Positions 34,472 through 44,336 are shown, counted from the stretch's first letter. The stretch is 64,000 nt of DNA from Mycolicibacterium iranicum (GCF_014190915.1 NZ_JACHVU010000006.1:186001-250000), one strand, 5' to 3'. Notes: generated by a model not told the origin, from the letters alone. A program made the numbers and translations.

Positions 34472-35592
34472 CGTGTGCTTCCTGTGAGCTGCAGCAGTGC
34501 GTCCTCGACCTCGCGGACCTTGCGCGCCGAGGCGGCGGCGTAGGCCTGGCCGGCCATGCCGCTGTAGTCGAGGACCGACACGACCCGGGCGCCCGCGTCG
34601 CCGAAATCGGCGATCTGCTCGGCGACCTGCTTCGGCGTGCCGTGCGTAACGACGGACAGGATCGCCGCCGGGTCGACGTCTTCGAAGAGCCGGAGCAGCC
34701 TGTCGCGGGTCAGCACGCGCGGGTCGATGTCCTGGATTCCCCGCCAGCGCTGCCCCATCGGATGGCGGTGGCCGGCGGCTTCGAGGGCGTCGGCCGTGAG
34801 TTGTAGAACCAGCGACTTCACCAGGGGCCGTTGCAGGATCTCGGTCAGTTCGTCGGGCTCGCCCAGAAGGCAGACCACCATCTTCGCGGGTGTGATCGCC
34901 TGCGGGTCGCGCCCGGCCTGTTCGGCTGCCTGCCTGATCTGCGCCAGCTGGATCGCGTACGTCTCGGGCCCCGCGCTGCCCGTCGGCCACCAGCCGTCGC
35001 CCAGTTCCCCGACCAGTCGCAGCATGCGGGGGCCGTTGGCGCCGATCCAGATCGGCGGCGGGCCACTGTGGTGCAGTTCGGCGTCCAGTCGCGCGTGCTC
35101 GAGCGTGAAGTACTGTCCGGCAACGTCGATGGGCCCCTCGGTGTCCCAGAGCAGCCGGATCAGGCGGACCGCTTCGGCGAACCGGCCCACGGTGCGCGTG
35201 TGGTCGAAACCGTACGGCGCCAGGTTCTCCCGCTCGCCGGCACCGAGTCCCAGGATGAACCGGCCGTCCGAGAGATGGCTCAGCGTGAGCGCCGATTGGG
35301 CCAGCATCACCGGGTGGCGGCGGACGGTGTCGAGGACGCTGGTCGCGAGGCGCACGCGGGTGGTGCGCGCGGCGACGGCGCCGGCGACGGTCATCGAATC
35401 CAGGTAGCGGTGCGGCGACGGTGAAATCTCGGCGAGGTCGGTGAACTCCGGCGTCCAGATCGAATCCGGCCAGAAGCTGACAAGGTGGTCGGGCATCCAC
35501 AGCGAGTGGTAGCGGCCGTCATCGAGGGCGGCGAGCCCGGTGAGGTCGAGCGGCAGGGTCGTCCGAAAGAACGAAGCCAGCTCTAAGGGCAT
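34468..35592 (-). CDS. LLM-class flavin-dependent oxidoreductase
   Basis: 374 residues. The luciferase-like TIM barrel is clear, with SLWMPDHLVSFWP, TRVRLATSVLDTVRRHPVMLAQ, SDGRFILGLGAGERENLAPYG and GPPPIWIGANGPRM. Such proteins use either reduced FMN with O2 or coenzyme F420; the GLGAGE loop with the conserved N-terminal Asp-His is common in F420-dependent members, but the cofactor is not settled. It is the first gene of the operon, 42 bp after a double inverted repeat that is probably its operator. Confidence 0.9.
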   Translation of the reverse strand: MPLELASFFRTTLPLDLTGLAALDDGRYHSLWMPDHLVSFWPDSIWTPEFTDLAEISPSPHRYLDSMTVAGAVAARTTRVRLATSVLDTVRRHPVMLAQSALTLSHLSDGRFILGLGAGERENLAPYGFDHTRTVGRFAEAVRLIRLLWDTEGPIDVAGQYFTLEHARLDAELHHSGPPPIWIGANGPRMLRLVGELGDGWWPTGSAGPETYAIQLAQIRQAAEQAGRDPQAITPAKMVVCLLGEPDELTEILQRPLVKSLVLQLTADALEAAGHRHPMGQRWRGIQDIDPRVLTRDRLLRLFEDVDPAAILSVVTHGTPKQVAEQIADFGDAGARVVSVLDYSGMAGQAYAAASARKVREVEDALLQLTGSTR

Positions 35593-35633
35593 GCAGCGGA
35601 AGCTACCCCAGGATGGCGGCTACGTCAGCGGAA

Positions 35634-35653
35634 TGCTGAGCATTCGCTCAGCA
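35634..35653. promoter_or_regulatory. Overlapping inverted repeats upstream of the LLM operon
   Basis: TGCTGAG-CATTCG-CTCAGCA has perfect 7-bp arms; GAATGC-TGA-GCATTC (35631-35645) is a second overlapping repeat. TGAGC/GCTCA cores of this kind are common targets of actinobacterial TetR repressors. It lies between a lipoprotein stop and the LLM start in the same direction. It could also weakly terminate transcription from the lipoprotein gene. Confidence 0.5.
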
Positions 35654-35697
35654 CGGGTGGGCCGGCGCTGCCGAGCAGCGCGCCGCGGCAGTGATCG

Positions 35698-35934
35698 CTA
35701 CGGGAGGCTGTCTTTCTTGGACTTCGGCGGCGTCGCGGGGGCCGTGGTGCCCGGCGCAGTCGTGGTCGTCGTCGTTGTCGTCGACGTGCTGGAGGGATCG
35801 TCACCACCGCCGCATCCTGCGACCAGCGTGCCCAGGGAGACGATCCCGATCGCCACCGCGAGCGCCGGAAGACGACGTGCGGGTCGAGGCCGCCGGACAC
35901 CGGTTGCGGATATGCGGACCCGTTCGTTTTTCAT
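35698..35934 (-). CDS. Small lipoprotein with poly-Thr tract
   Basis: 78 residues from ATG 35934 (GAGGTGGGGG upstream). A basic N-terminus (MKNERVRISATGVRRPRPARR) is followed by a hydrophobic stretch and the lipobox TLVAGC, so it should be exported and lipid-anchored at residue Cys40 or so. The mature part is short and low in complexity: GGGDDPSSTS, a run of Thr, then Pro/Ala and a Lys-rich end. No fold is expected. A TATATA -10-like element lies on its strand near 35980. The composition resembles the lipoprotein at 49020. Confidence 0.75.
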   Translation of the reverse strand: MKNERVRISATGVRRPRPARRLPALAVAIGIVSLGTLVAGCGGGDDPSSTSTTTTTTTTAPGTTAPATPPKSKKDSLP

Positions 35935-36278
35935 GTTGACCCCCACCTCGACGTCCTGTCGTTCAGACAGATGTGTCGTTATATAGCACACGACGAAGGG
36001 TTTCCGATCGAGCTGACGACGTTCGTCAGCGCTGCCGTCCCAGGAGCACAGGTGTCCACCGGGCGCTGGCACAGTGACTGACAATCATTCAATAGCGTTG
36101 TCCCGCAACCAGTATGAGCGACCTAGGCCCATTCAGACCCTGGGCCGGCGCGTGGGACCTATAGTTGGCTGCCTGCGACGTGGCGAACGCTGCGGTGGCC
36201 GGCCCTGCTGTCAGCGGCGCGGTGATCGAGTCCGTGCGCGACGCGTAGATCACACGCGCGGTGAACAAGGAGGTCTGG
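35935..36278. other. 344-bp divergent intergenic region with a perfect 19-bp inverted repeat
   Basis: It separates two divergent lipoprotein genes. GCTGACGA-CGT-TCGTCAGC at 36012-36030 has perfect 8-bp arms. CTGTC-GTTCA-GACAG lies at 35956-35970. Likely -10 elements are TATATA around 35980 (minus strand) and TATAGT at 36160-36165 (plus strand). No gene is seen inside. Confidence 0.6.
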
Positions 36279-37094
36279 TTGCGACGCTCACGTGCCGCCG
36301 CCGCGCTCGCGACCGCTGTGTTCGCCGCGGGGTGCGGGGCTGATGGCCCCGCCGGGGGCGCGACGGCGTCATCCGCAGCGGCGGAGTCGGGGACCATGGT
36401 GGCCACCTACGAGGACGCCACGTCGCCGGAAGCGATAGCCGGGCAGACGCTGATGCAGAACGCGAACCTGCTGGAGGATCTCGCAGCGAGCGCCAACGAG
36501 CTGCTCGACTTCCCTTTCGACATCCCGCTGTTGGGCGCGCAGTGCGACGTGGACAACGCCTTCTGGGACCCGTCGGGCAAGACGATGACGATCTGCTACG
36601 AGGACGCCGAGCACAGCCTGCGCATCTTCACCGCCAACGAAGACCCCGACCCCGACAAGTCTGCCGTCAACGCCGAGATCGCGACCTTCTACCACGAACT
36701 CGGCCACGCCACGATCGACATCTACGACCTTCCGACGACCGGCCGGGAAGAAGACGTGGCCGACCAGCTGGCGGCCTACATGCTGCTCGAACCGGACGAG
36801 AACGGCGAGGTCGACGTCGAGGAGGTGCAGGCCGCCAAGGATTACGCCCGGATGTTCCGCGCGTACGCGGAGGAGCGCGGCGAGGTCGGCGAGGACGTGT
36901 TCGCCGATGAACACCCGCTCGATCAGGCCCGCATGTACAACTTTCAGTGCTGGATCTACGGGTCGGACCCCACCGCCAACGCCGACGTCGTGGACGACGG
37001 GCTTCTTCCTCCGCGCCGGGCGCAGGGTTGCGAAGCCGAATACAACAAGCTCGCACAAGCGTGGTCCGCATTGCTGGCGCCGCACCTCAAGTAA
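36279..37094 (+). CDS. DUF4344-type putative metallopeptidase lipoprotein
   Basis: 271 residues from TTG 36279, chosen because AAGGAGG stands 5 bp before it and the protein then begins directly with a lipoprotein signal (LRRSRAAAALATAVFAAGC); GTG 36261 is an alternative. The zinc-binding motif HELGH appears in FYHELGHATIDIYDLP, and a second Glu in REEDVADQLAAYML fits a third ligand helix. Three downstream Cys residues (QCDV, ICYE, FQCW and GCEAEY, four in total after the anchor) may form disulfides outside the cell. The natural substrate is unknown. Exported and membrane-anchored. Confidence 0.85.
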   Translation: MRRSRAAAALATAVFAAGCGADGPAGGATASSAAAESGTMVATYEDATSPEAIAGQTLMQNANLLEDLAASANELLDFPFDIPLLGAQCDVDNAFWDPSGKTMTICYEDAEHSLRIFTANEDPDPDKSAVNAEIATFYHELGHATIDIYDLPTTGREEDVADQLAAYMLLEPDENGEVDVEEVQAAKDYARMFRAYAEERGEVGEDVFADEHPLDQARMYNFQCWIYGSDPTANADVVDDGLLPPRRAQGCEAEYNKLAQAWSALLAPHLK

Positions 37095-37107
37095 CGCGAA
37101 GGGTGGT

Positions 37108-37135
37108 GGCGACGTCAGCACAATGCTGGATCGCC
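37108..37135. terminator. Possible bidirectional hairpin between convergent genes
   Basis: GGCGA-CGT-CAGCA-CAA-TGCTG-GA-TCGCC forms two stacked 5-bp stems with an internal bulge. It stands between the metallopeptidase stop and the stop of the convergent DUF3297 gene. Modest stability; a terminator role is likely from its place. Confidence 0.4.
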
Positions 37136-37151
37136 CTCCGGCACGCAGAGG

Positions 37152-37409
37152 CTACTTGGGCTGGCGGAAGTACGGTTCGACCGTGCCGCTGAGCTTCACG
37201 ACCATGGGGTTCCCGCGACGATCCTTGGCGGTGGGCACTTCCACGCGCACCCAACCCTCTTCCACGTCGTATTCGTGGACATTGGTCTTCTCTGCGCCGT
37301 TGAAGCGAATACCGACGTCGCGCAGGAGCGCCTCTTCGCTATAGAACGGGCTGTTCGGATCAATCGAGAGGTGATTGGGTGGAACGTCGGTGATCGAATC
37401 GTCGGACAT
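37152..37409 (-). CDS. Small conserved protein, DUF3297 family
   Basis: 85 residues from ATG 37409. The sequence (HLSIDPNSPFYSEEALLRDV, GIRFNGAEKTNVHEYDVEEG, then VRVEVPTAKDRRGNPM) matches the DUF3297 family, which is widespread in Proteobacteria and Actinobacteria and has no assigned role. Soluble and acidic. It lies just downstream of tRNA-Ala in the same direction, separated by about 100 bp without other features. Confidence 0.85.
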   Translation of the reverse strand: MSDDSITDVPPNHLSIDPNSPFYSEEALLRDVGIRFNGAEKTNVHEYDVEEGWVRVEVPTAKDRRGNPMVVKLSGTVEPYFRQPK

Positions 37410-37510
37410 GATGGCCTTCGGTAGATGGTGCGTCGGTCTCGGGTGGAATCGCAGTGAACCTACCCGACCCTGACCGCGCAGCCGACTCGCTGAACTGCTC
37501 GTTCCGTGGG

Positions 37511-37583
37511 TGGAGCTAAGGGGATTCGAACCCCTGACCCCCACACTGCCAGTGTGGTGCGCTACCAACTGCGCCATAGCCCC
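37511..37583 (-). tRNA. tRNA-Ala (anticodon GGC)
   Basis: Read on the minus strand, the 73-nt gene folds as a full cloverleaf: acceptor GGGGCTA/TAGCTCC containing the G3-U70 pair that marks tRNA-Ala, anticodon stem CCACA/TGTGG around loop CTGGCAG, and T-arm GGGG-TTCGAAT-CCCC. The anticodon GGC reads GCC. Discriminator base A; CCA is not encoded (the next bases are CCC). Confidence 0.97.
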
Positions 37584-37636
37584 TTGTTGTGCTCATCGAA
37601 GCTACACCACGACGGGTACCGGCTCAAAATCGCTGG

Positions 37637-38905
37637 TCACGGCACTTCGCCACCGGCTTCGGGGCCCAGCGGCCGCGCCTCGGTGTGCTTGTCGGACGGC
37701 CGCGGGCGCGTTTCGGGAGCGAACACCCATCCGATTGCCGCGATGCCGAGGATGACGCCGCTGACGAGGAAGGCCCACCCGTACGAGGTGTACTGCGCGA
37801 TCAGCCCGACGAGCAGCGAACCGCCGATGGAACCGAAGTCCGCCATCATCTGGAACGTCGCCACGGCCGTCCCGCCACGCGACTTGTTGCCCACCACGTC
37901 GGCGACCGCAGCCTGCTGCGGAGACACGAAGATCCCGGTCGCCGCACCCGCGACGTAGGCGGCCACCAGGAACACCGGCAGCGACGTGGTGAAGCCCACC
38001 AGCGACGTCGACACCGCGGCCAGCGTCAGCCCGAAGATCAGCAGCTTGCGCCGGCCCAGCCGGTCCGACAGGTAGCCGCTCGGGATGACCACCGAGATGT
38101 TGCCGACGGCGAACGCGGTCAGCGCCAGACCCGCGGCGCCAGGTCCGCGGCCCAGCACCTCGACGACGAACAGCGGCACCAGCGCGATCCGCAGGCCGAA
38201 CGACGCCCACCCCGTCGCGAAGTTCGAGAACAGTGCCGCGCGGTAGGCCCGGTGCCGGAACACCGTCCGGAACGCGACCGGAGGCTCCGTCGTCTCGTCC
38301 CCCCGGCCGACGACCGTGGAGTTGCGCAGACTGACGAACACGACGGTCGCCGCGACGAGCAGCGCGGCCCCGTAGATCAGGAACGGCGCCGACAGCCCGA
38401 AGCCTGCGGTGAGGCTGCCCAGGATCGGCCCGCCGACCGAACCGATCATGAAGCCCGACGAGAACAGGCCCGCGACGCGCCCGCGGGCGTCGGCCGGTGA
38501 GATGCGGATCATCAGTCCGAGCGACGACACCGTGAACATCGCCGACCCGACACCGCCGAGCGAGCGGAACAGCAGGAGCTGCCAATAGGTTTCGGCGAAC
38601 GCGCACGCCGCCGTGGACAGCGCGACGATGATCAGGCCGCTGATGTAGACGCGCCGCTCCCCCAGCCGCTGCACGAGGAAACCCGCCGGCGGCGCCCCGA
38701 CCAGTCGCATCACGGCGAACGCGGTGATCACGAAGGTCGCGGCCGCGATGCTGACCCCGAAGTGGCGGGCGTACTGCGGCAGCACCGGGGCGACCACGCC
38801 GTACCCCAGCGCCACGACGACGTTGGCGACGACCAGGACCCAGACCTCGCGCGGGAGCCGCTGCTTGACCTTGTCCTGACAGTCGCCCTCTGCGGCGGAC
38901 GTCAC
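37637..38905 (-). CDS. MFS transporter
   Basis: 422 residues from GTG 38905, overlapping the pgm stop as GTGA. Twelve membrane spans are expected; MFS loop motifs are seen as [14 protein letters not shown] (loop 2-3) and [16 protein letters not shown] (loop 8-9). The protein resembles the multidrug or sugar efflux subgroup; substrate unknown. Co-transcription with phosphoglucomutase may be accidental. Confidence 0.9.
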   Translation of the reverse strand: MTSAAEGDCQDKVKQRLPREVWVLVVANVVVALGYGVVAPVLPQYARHFGVSIAAATFVITAFAVMRLVGAPPAGFLVQRLGERRVYISGLIIVALSTAACAFAETYWQLLLFRSLGGVGSAMFTVSSLGLMIRISPADARGRVAGLFSSGFMIGSVGGPILGSLTAGFGLSAPFLIYGAALLVAATVVFVSLRNSTVVGRGDETTEPPVAFRTVFRHRAYRAALFSNFATGWASFGLRIALVPLFVVEVLGRGPGAAGLALTAFAVGNISVVIPSGYLSDRLGRRKLLIFGLTLAAVSTSLVGFTTSLPVFLVAAYVAGAATGIFVSPQQAAVADVVGNKSRGGTAVATFQMMADFGSIGGSLLVGLIAQYTSYGWAFLVSGVILGIAAIGWVFAPETRPRPSDKHTEARPLGPEAGGEVP

Positions 38906-40545
38906 GCAATGACCTTATTGACCACGTCGCGCGCGGCTTCCTGCACCTCGGCGAGATGGTCTGCGCCGCGGAAGCTTTCGGCATAGATCTTGTAGACGTC
39001 CTCGGTGCCGGACGGGCGCGCGGCGAACCAGGCGTTCTCCGTCGTCACCTTCAGACCTCCCAGGGGGGCACCGTTGCCGGGCGCCGACGTCAGCTTCGCG
39101 GTGATCTTCTCGCCGGCCAGTTCGGTCGCGGTCACCTGCTCGGCCGAGAGCTTCGCCAGCCGCGCCTTCTGCTCGCGGTCGGCCGGCGCATCGATGCGGG
39201 CATAGGTGGGCGCGCCGTACCTGTCGGCCAGTTCCGCATACCGCTGCGACGGCGTGGATCCTGTGACGGCGAGGATCTCCGAGGCCAGCAGCGCCAGGAT
39301 GATGCCGTCCTTGTCGGTCGTCCACACCGAGCCGTCACGCCGCAGGAACGACGCCCCCGCGCTCTCCTCGCCGCCGAACCCGATCGTCCCGCCGATCAGC
39401 CCGTCGACGAACCACTTGAAGCCCACGGGAACCTCGACCAGCGTGCGGCCGAGTCCGCCCACCACGCGGTCGATGATCGAGGAGCTGACCGCGGTCTTGC
39501 CGACCGCGGTGTCGCCGGCCCACTGCGGCCGGTGCGCGAACAGGTAGTCGATCGCCACCGCGAGGTAGTGGTTCGGGTTCAACAGGCCGCCGTCGGGCGT
39601 GACGATGCCGTGCCGATCGGAGTCCGCGTCGTTGCCCGTCGCGATCTGATAGGCGTCGGGGTCGGCCTTCATCGCCCGGAGCAGGCCGGCCATCGCGTTC
39701 GGAGAGCTGCAGTCCATCCGGATCTTGCCGTCGGTATCGAGCGTCATGAATCGCCACGTCGCGTCGACGAGCGGGTTGACGACCGTCAGCTGCAGGTTGT
39801 GCCGTTCGGCGATGGCACCCCAGTAGTCGACGCTCGCGCCGCCCAGTGGGTCGGCCCCGATGCGGATCCCTTCGGCGCTGATCGCGTGCAGATCGACGAC
39901 GTTGGGCAGATCCGAGACGTAGGCGTCCATGTAGTCGTGCCGCTGGGCTGTCCGCAGCGCGCGCGCCGGGGGAACCCGGTGCACGCCTTTGAGCCCCTCC
40001 CGCAGGATCTCGTTGGCGCGCTTGGCGATGGCGCCGGTGGCATCGGTGTCGGCGGGTCCGCCGTTGGGCGGGTTGTATTTGAAGCCGCCGTCGCGGGGTG
40101 GGTTGTGCGACGGGGTGACGACGATCCCGTCGGCCAGACCACCCTCGCGGCCCCGGTTGTAGGACAGGATCGCGTGGCTGACGGCCGGGGTCGGGGTGTA
40201 GCGGTCCGCCGAATCGATCATCGCGACAACGTCGTTGGCGGCCAGCACCTCCAGCGCCGACACCCAGGCCGGCTCCGACAGGGCGTGCGTGTCGCGACCG
40301 ATGAACAGCGGACCGGTGGTGCCCTGCGCGGAGCGGTACTCGACGATGGCCTGCGTGGTGGCCAGGATGTGCGCCTCGTTGAACGCCGCGTCCAGGCTGG
40401 ATCCCCGGTGTCCCGAGGTGCCGAAGGTCACCTGCTGATCGACGTCGTCGGGGTCGGGCTCGACGGTGTAGTACGCCGTCACGACGGAGGCGATGTCGAT
40501 GAGGTCTTCGGGTTGCGCCAGTTCGCCGGCACGCGGATTCGCCAT
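38902..40545 (-). CDS. pgm: Phosphoglucomutase, alpha-D-glucose phosphate specific
   Basis: 547 residues from ATG 40545, the same length as I recall for the M. tuberculosis enzyme PgmA (Rv3068c). Catalytic phosphoserine loop [13 protein letters not shown], metal-binding loop [12 protein letters not shown], sugar-binding [13 protein letters not shown] and phosphate-binding [12 protein letters not shown] are all intact. It interconverts glucose 1- and 6-phosphate, feeding glycogen, trehalose and cell-wall sugars. It is divergent from two crcB genes, as in M. tuberculosis. Confidence 0.96.
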   Translation of the reverse strand: MANPRAGELAQPEDLIDIASVVTAYYTVEPDPDDVDQQVTFGTSGHRGSSLDAAFNEAHILATTQAIVEYRSAQGTTGPLFIGRDTHALSEPAWVSALEVLAANDVVAMIDSADRYTPTPAVSHAILSYNRGREGGLADGIVVTPSHNPPRDGGFKYNPPNGGPADTDATGAIAKRANEILREGLKGVHRVPPARALRTAQRHDYMDAYVSDLPNVVDLHAISAEGIRIGADPLGGASVDYWGAIAERHNLQLTVVNPLVDATWRFMTLDTDGKIRMDCSSPNAMAGLLRAMKADPDAYQIATGNDADSDRHGIVTPDGGLLNPNHYLAVAIDYLFAHRPQWAGDTAVGKTAVSSSIIDRVVGGLGRTLVEVPVGFKWFVDGLIGGTIGFGGEESAGASFLRRDGSVWTTDKDGIILALLASEILAVTGSTPSQRYAELADRYGAPTYARIDAPADREQKARLAKLSAEQVTATELAGEKITAKLTSAPGNGAPLGGLKVTTENAWFAARPSGTEDVYKIYAESFRGADHLAEVQEAARDVVNKVIA

Positions 40546-40608
40546 ACCGTCGATTCTGCTCCTTCCACCTCCCCCACAGCACGCCGCGGGGTGGGCATAC
40601 TGTCGCCC

Positions 40609-41031
40609 ATGGCGCTCGACCGGCGAGAACTGGCCGCGGTGTTCGCCGGAGGTGCGCTCGGCACCCTGGCCCGCGCGGGGTTCGAGGAACTCGCCGCACC
40701 GGATCCCGGCCGCTGGCCCTGGCCGACCTTCACCGTCAACATCGTCGGCGCATTCCTGCTCGGCGCGATCGTCACCCGCCTGCTCGAACGTCTGCCGGTC
40801 TCCGCGTACCGGCGACCGTTTCTGGGCACCGGGCTCTGCGGCGGCCTGACGACGTTCTCCACCATGCAGGTCGAGACCATCAAGATGGTCGAGCACGGCC
40901 ACTACGGCCTGGCGGTCGGCTACACGTCGGCCAGCATCGCGGTCGGCCTGGTGGCGGTGTACCTCGGGACCGCCCTGACCCGGCGGGCCGGGGTGACACG
41001 ACGCCTACGGCAGCGGCAGGGCGCTCGATGA
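40609..41031 (+). CDS. crcB1: Fluoride channel protein CrcB (first copy)
   Basis: 140 residues from ATG 40609. Four membrane helices with the CrcB/Fluc marks: [12 protein letters not shown] (pore Asn) and the [13 protein letters not shown] helix break carrying the Phe-box and Ser/Thr track. Two different chains or dual-topology dimers form the antiparallel F- channel that exports fluoride. It overlaps crcB2 by ATGA, fitting a hetero-dimer as in other actinobacteria. A CATACTG -10-like element lies in the 63-bp gap to pgm. No fluoride riboswitch was recognised. Confidence 0.93.
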   Translation: MALDRRELAAVFAGGALGTLARAGFEELAAPDPGRWPWPTFTVNIVGAFLLGAIVTRLLERLPVSAYRRPFLGTGLCGGLTTFSTMQVETIKMVEHGHYGLAVGYTSASIAVGLVAVYLGTALTRRAGVTRRLRQRQGAR

Positions 41032-41396
41032 CCGACCCCTTGGTGTGGGTGGGCGTGCTCCTGCTCGGCGGCGCAGGCGCGGTCACCCGGCTCACCGTCG
41101 ACAAGGCGGTGTCCCGGCGGCTGAGTACGGCGTTCCCGTACGGCACGCTCGTCGTGAACATCAGCGGGGCGCTACTGCTGGGCTTCTTCGCAGGCCTCGC
41201 GCTGCCCCCGCATCTGGCGTTGCTGGCGGGGACCGCGTTCGTCGGGTCCTACACCACGTTCTCGACGTGGATGCTCGAGACGCACCGGCTGGCCGAGGAG
41301 CGCCAGATCTGGTCTGCACTGGGCAATATCGGCGTCAGCATGGTCCTCGGGCTCGGCGCCGCGCTGCTGGGGCAGACCGTGGGAGGCCTGTGGTGA
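41028..41396 (+). CDS. crcB2: Fluoride channel protein CrcB (second copy)
   Basis: 122 residues. The same fold as its neighbour: [18 protein letters not shown] and [15 protein letters not shown]. The loop charges differ from the first copy, as expected for oppositely oriented partner chains. Translationally coupled on both sides (ATGA to crcB1, GTGA to the DUF190 gene). Confidence 0.93.
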   Translation: MTDPLVWVGVLLLGGAGAVTRLTVDKAVSRRLSTAFPYGTLVVNISGALLLGFFAGLALPPHLALLAGTAFVGSYTTFSTWMLETHRLAEERQIWSALGNIGVSMVLGLGAALLGQTVGGLW

Positions 41397-42442
41397 ACCG
41401 CGACATCCTCACTCTCACGGTGTACTTCGCCGAGCGCCAGCGCAGCGGCGACCGCTTCCTCGCCGACGCGGTGCTCGATCTGTTCGAGCGGCATCGCATC
41501 GCGAACACCGTGCTGCTGCGCGGCATCGCCGGCTTCGGCCCGACGAACGTCGTGCGCACCGACCGGTCGCTGAGCCTGTCCGAGGATCCTCCGGTCGCGG
41601 TCGTCGCCGTCGACACCGCCGAACGGATCTCCCAGCTGGCCGCGGAGGTGGCGACACTCACCGATCGCGCGGTGCTCGCGCTGGAGCGTGGGTCACTCCT
41701 GCCCGACGACCCGGGCACGCTCGACGGCGACGTGCAGCTGTCCCTGCATGTGGGCCGGCGGCACCGGGTGGCGGGGCGCCCCGGTTACCTCGCGGTCTGC
41801 GACGCGCTCCACCGGCACGGGTTCCTCGGCGCCGAGGCGTACCTCGGGGTCGACGGCACGGCGGCCGGGCAGCGGCGCCGCGCACGGTTCTTCGGCCGCA
41901 ACCGGGACGTGCCGGTGCTCGTGGCCGGCATCGGCACCGCGGCGCAGGCTCTGCGTGCCGCCGACGAGGTGCGGGGGCTGCTGCCGGAGGCGTGGTTCAC
42001 CCTCGAGCCGGTCACGGTGCATCGGAACGGCGGCGGCCACGTCGCCGGGACCCCGGCGGACGACGGGGCATTCCGCCGCATGGCCGTGCGCACGTGGGAA
42101 TCGTCGCTCCATCACGGCCAGCCGATCCACCGGGCGCTGATCGCGCGGCTCAGGCAGTCAGACCGTGCCGGTGGCGCGACGGTCTTGCGCGCGATCTGGG
42201 GCTTCCGCACACCCGGCGAGCCCCACGGAGATCGTTTACTACAACTGGCCCGTCAGGTCCCCGTGACGACGGTGGTGCTGGACACCGCCGAGCGAATCGC
42301 CGCGGTCTTTCCGATCGTTGACGAGCTCACCTCCGGCGAGGGTTTGGTCACGTCGAGCCCGTTGACGGGTCTGCTGGAGCTCTACGACGGTCAGCGGCGG
42401 GGTCACCTCGGACCCGGTGGCGAGACGGGGCTGTCCAAATAA
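41393..42442 (+). CDS. DUF190 protein with three repeats
   Basis: 349 residues from GTG 41393. Three copies of the small ferredoxin-like DUF190 domain can be seen: residues about 1-100 (LTLTVYFAERQRSGDRFLAD), a degenerate second copy about 112-215 (LSLHVGRRHRVAGRPGYLAV) and a third about 235-335 (AVRTWESSLHHGQPIHRALI). Copies 1 and 3 share GIAGFG/AIWGFR and VDTAERI/LDTAERI. Function of the family is unknown. It is constantly linked to crcB in Actinobacteria (Rv3071 type), so it may sense or assist fluoride export. Confidence 0.85.
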   Translation: MNRDILTLTVYFAERQRSGDRFLADAVLDLFERHRIANTVLLRGIAGFGPTNVVRTDRSLSLSEDPPVAVVAVDTAERISQLAAEVATLTDRAVLALERGSLLPDDPGTLDGDVQLSLHVGRRHRVAGRPGYLAVCDALHRHGFLGAEAYLGVDGTAAGQRRRARFFGRNRDVPVLVAGIGTAAQALRAADEVRGLLPEAWFTLEPVTVHRNGGGHVAGTPADDGAFRRMAVRTWESSLHHGQPIHRALIARLRQSDRAGGATVLRAIWGFRTPGEPHGDRLLQLARQVPVTTVVLDTAERIAAVFPIVDELTSGEGLVTSSPLTGLLELYDGQRRGHLGPGGETGLSK

Positions 42443-42446
42443 ACTG

Positions 42447-42465
42447 TGAGGGTAGCCTATCTTTA
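42447..42465 (+). promoter_or_regulatory. IdeR iron box upstream of mbtL
   Basis: TGAGGGTAGCCTATCTTTA matches the 19-bp IdeR consensus TTAGGTTAGGCTAACCTAA at about 13 positions, including AGG and TAG...CTA cores. It ends 24 bp before the mbtL start and begins right after the DUF190 stop. With iron, IdeR would repress mbtLM. Confidence 0.7.
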
Positions 42466-42489
42466 GCTGACGGGGTAATCTCTGCCGCC

Positions 42490-42759
42490 ATGACCACATC
42501 CCCGGCGCCATCTCCACACGGCGTCAGCGCAGCCCTCATCGAGATCCTGCGCCACGACCTCAACGTCGACACCAGCCGCCTGACGAGCGACTCACGGCTG
42601 ATCGACGATGTCGGACTGGACTCGGTCGCGTTCGCGGTCGGCATGGTGGCCATCGAGGACAAACTGGGCGTCGCGCTGGCCGAAGAGGACCTCCTCGCGT
42701 GCGACACTGTCGGCGATCTCGAAGCGGCCATTCTGGCCAAAGCGCCTGCGGCCTGGTGA
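42490..42759 (+). CDS. mbtL: Acyl carrier protein MbtL
   Basis: 89 residues. The phosphopantetheine Ser is in [14 protein letters not shown] (usual DSL). It carries the long acyl chain that is placed on the mycobactin lysine. Coupled to mbtM by a GTGA overlap and preceded by an iron box. Sequence and position agree with M. tuberculosis Rv1344. Confidence 0.92.
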   Translation: MTTSPAPSPHGVSAALIEILRHDLNVDTSRLTSDSRLIDDVGLDSVAFAVGMVAIEDKLGVALAEEDLLACDTVGDLEAAILAKAPAAW

Positions 42760-44336
42760 GCGTTCTCGCGACCACGCTGTCCGAGACGATGACCAGCTCG
42801 ACGCGCGACCTGGTCATCCTCGACCGCGCCAGCGGTCAGTGGATCCGGCACCCGTGGCAGGAACTGCACACCCGCGCCGAGAACGTCGCCGAACGGATCC
42901 TCGAAGGACCCGACGGCGCCGTCGGGCTCGTCGGCGAACCCACCGTGGAGTTCGTCGCCGCGATCCAGGGCGCCTGGCTCGCCGGGCGAGCGCTGTCGAT
43001 CCTCCCCGGTCCCGTCCGCGGCGCGGACGACCGGCAGTGGGCACACGCCACCGCCCAACGCTTCAGCGGGATCGGCGTCACCCAGATCGGCACGCACGGC
43101 GATCATCTGAACCTTCTGCGAGACAACGTATTCGGTATCAACGTTCATGACCTCGCCGCGGTGGGCCACGCGCAGCGCTCCCGCACGCTGGTCGCGCAGC
43201 CCGCGCCCGGCGGCACTCCCGCGGTGCTGCAGGGCACCGCCGGATCCACCGGGACACCGCGCACCGCGATGCTGTCCGCCGAAGCGGTCCGCACCAACAT
43301 CACCGCTCTGCTGACCCACACCGGCGTGGACCCTGCCGTCGACATCGGGCTGACGTGGCTGCCGCTGTACCACGACATGGGGCTGACGTTCCTGCTCACC
43401 GGGCTCGTCAGCGGCGCCGAGATGTGGCTGGCGCCGACCGCGGCGTTCGCCGCCTCACCGTTCCGGTGGTTGACCTGGCTGTCGGAGAGCCGCGCAAGCC
43501 TTACTGCGGCACCGAATTTCGCGTATTCGGTGATCGGCAAGTACGCCCGCCGCGTGCCGCAGGTGGATCTGGGACACCTGCGGTTCGCCATCAACGGCGG
43601 GGAACCGATCGACTGCGCCGGTTTCGACCTCTTTCTCGACGAGCTGTCCCGCTTCGGGCTCGACCGCAGCGCCGCGGCTCCGTCGTACGGATTGGCGGAG
43701 TCGACCTGCGCCGTGACCGCCCCGGGCCCCGGGACCGGCCTGCTCGTCGATCGGATCGTCGATCCCGGCACCGACGCCGTCCGCACTCACGCCGTCCTGG
43801 GCAAGCCCGTCCCCGGGATGGAATTGCGCATCGCCCCGTCGCCCGCGGCCGAACAGTCCGGTGACCGCGAGATCGGCGAGATCGAGATCCGCGGCACGTC
43901 GATGATGTCCGGATACCTCGGTGGTCAGCCGCACAGCCCCGGCGACTGGTTCCCCACAGGCGATCTCGGCTACATGACCGACGGCGGCCTCGTCGTGTGC
44001 GGACGGGCCAAGGAGCTCATCACCGTCGCCGGCCGCAACATCTTCCCCAGCGAGGTGGAACGCGTGGCGGCGCAGGTGCGGGGCGTGCGCGAGGGCGCGG
44101 TTGTCGCCGTGGGCACCGACAACGATTCGGTCCGCCAGGGCCTGGTCATCGCGGCCGAGTTCCGTGGGCCCGACGAGGCAGGCGCGAGAAGCGAAGTCGT
44201 GCAACGCGTCGCCTCCGAATGCGGCGTCGTCCCCGCCGAGGTGGTGTTCCTGACGCCGGGCTCGCTGCCGCGCACCAGCTCGGGCAAGCTGCGCCGGCTC
44301 CAGGTCAGACGCGACCTGGAATCCGCTCGGGTATGA
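42756..44336 (+). CDS. mbtM: Long-chain fatty acyl-AMP ligase MbtM (FadD33 type)
   Basis: 526 residues from GTG 42756. Adenylation motifs: [14 protein letters not shown] (P-loop), [32 protein letters not shown], then [21 protein letters not shown]. The ligase loads a fatty acid as acyl-AMP onto MbtL. The catalytic Lys is in [10 protein letters not shown]. It would be followed by mbtN in M. tuberculosis, but here a 76-bp gap leads directly to the convergent mbtK. Confidence 0.93.
   Translation: MSVLATTLSETMTSSTRDLVILDRASGQWIRHPWQELHTRAENVAERILEGPDGAVGLVGEPTVEFVAAIQGAWLAGRALSILPGPVRGADDRQWAHATAQRFSGIGVTQIGTHGDHLNLLRDNVFGINVHDLAAVGHAQRSRTLVAQPAPGGTPAVLQGTAGSTGTPRTAMLSAEAVRTNITALLTHTGVDPAVDIGLTWLPLYHDMGLTFLLTGLVSGAEMWLAPTAAFAASPFRWLTWLSESRASLTAAPNFAYSVIGKYARRVPQVDLGHLRFAINGGEPIDCAGFDLFLDELSRFGLDRSAAAPSYGLAESTCAVTAPGPGTGLLVDRIVDPGTDAVRTHAVLGKPVPGMELRIAPSPAAEQSGDREIGEIEIRGTSMMSGYLGGQPHSPGDWFPTGDLGYMTDGGLVVCGRAKELITVAGRNIFPSEVERVAAQVRGVREGAVVAVGTDNDSVRQGLVIAAEFRGPDEAGARSEVVQRVASECGVVPAEVVFLTPGSLPRTSSGKLRRLQVRRDLESARV

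Noticed and set aside
41028..41396. A fluoride riboswitch ahead of the crcB genes
   Set aside because: The 63-bp gap before crcB1 has no sequence resembling the fluoride aptamer.
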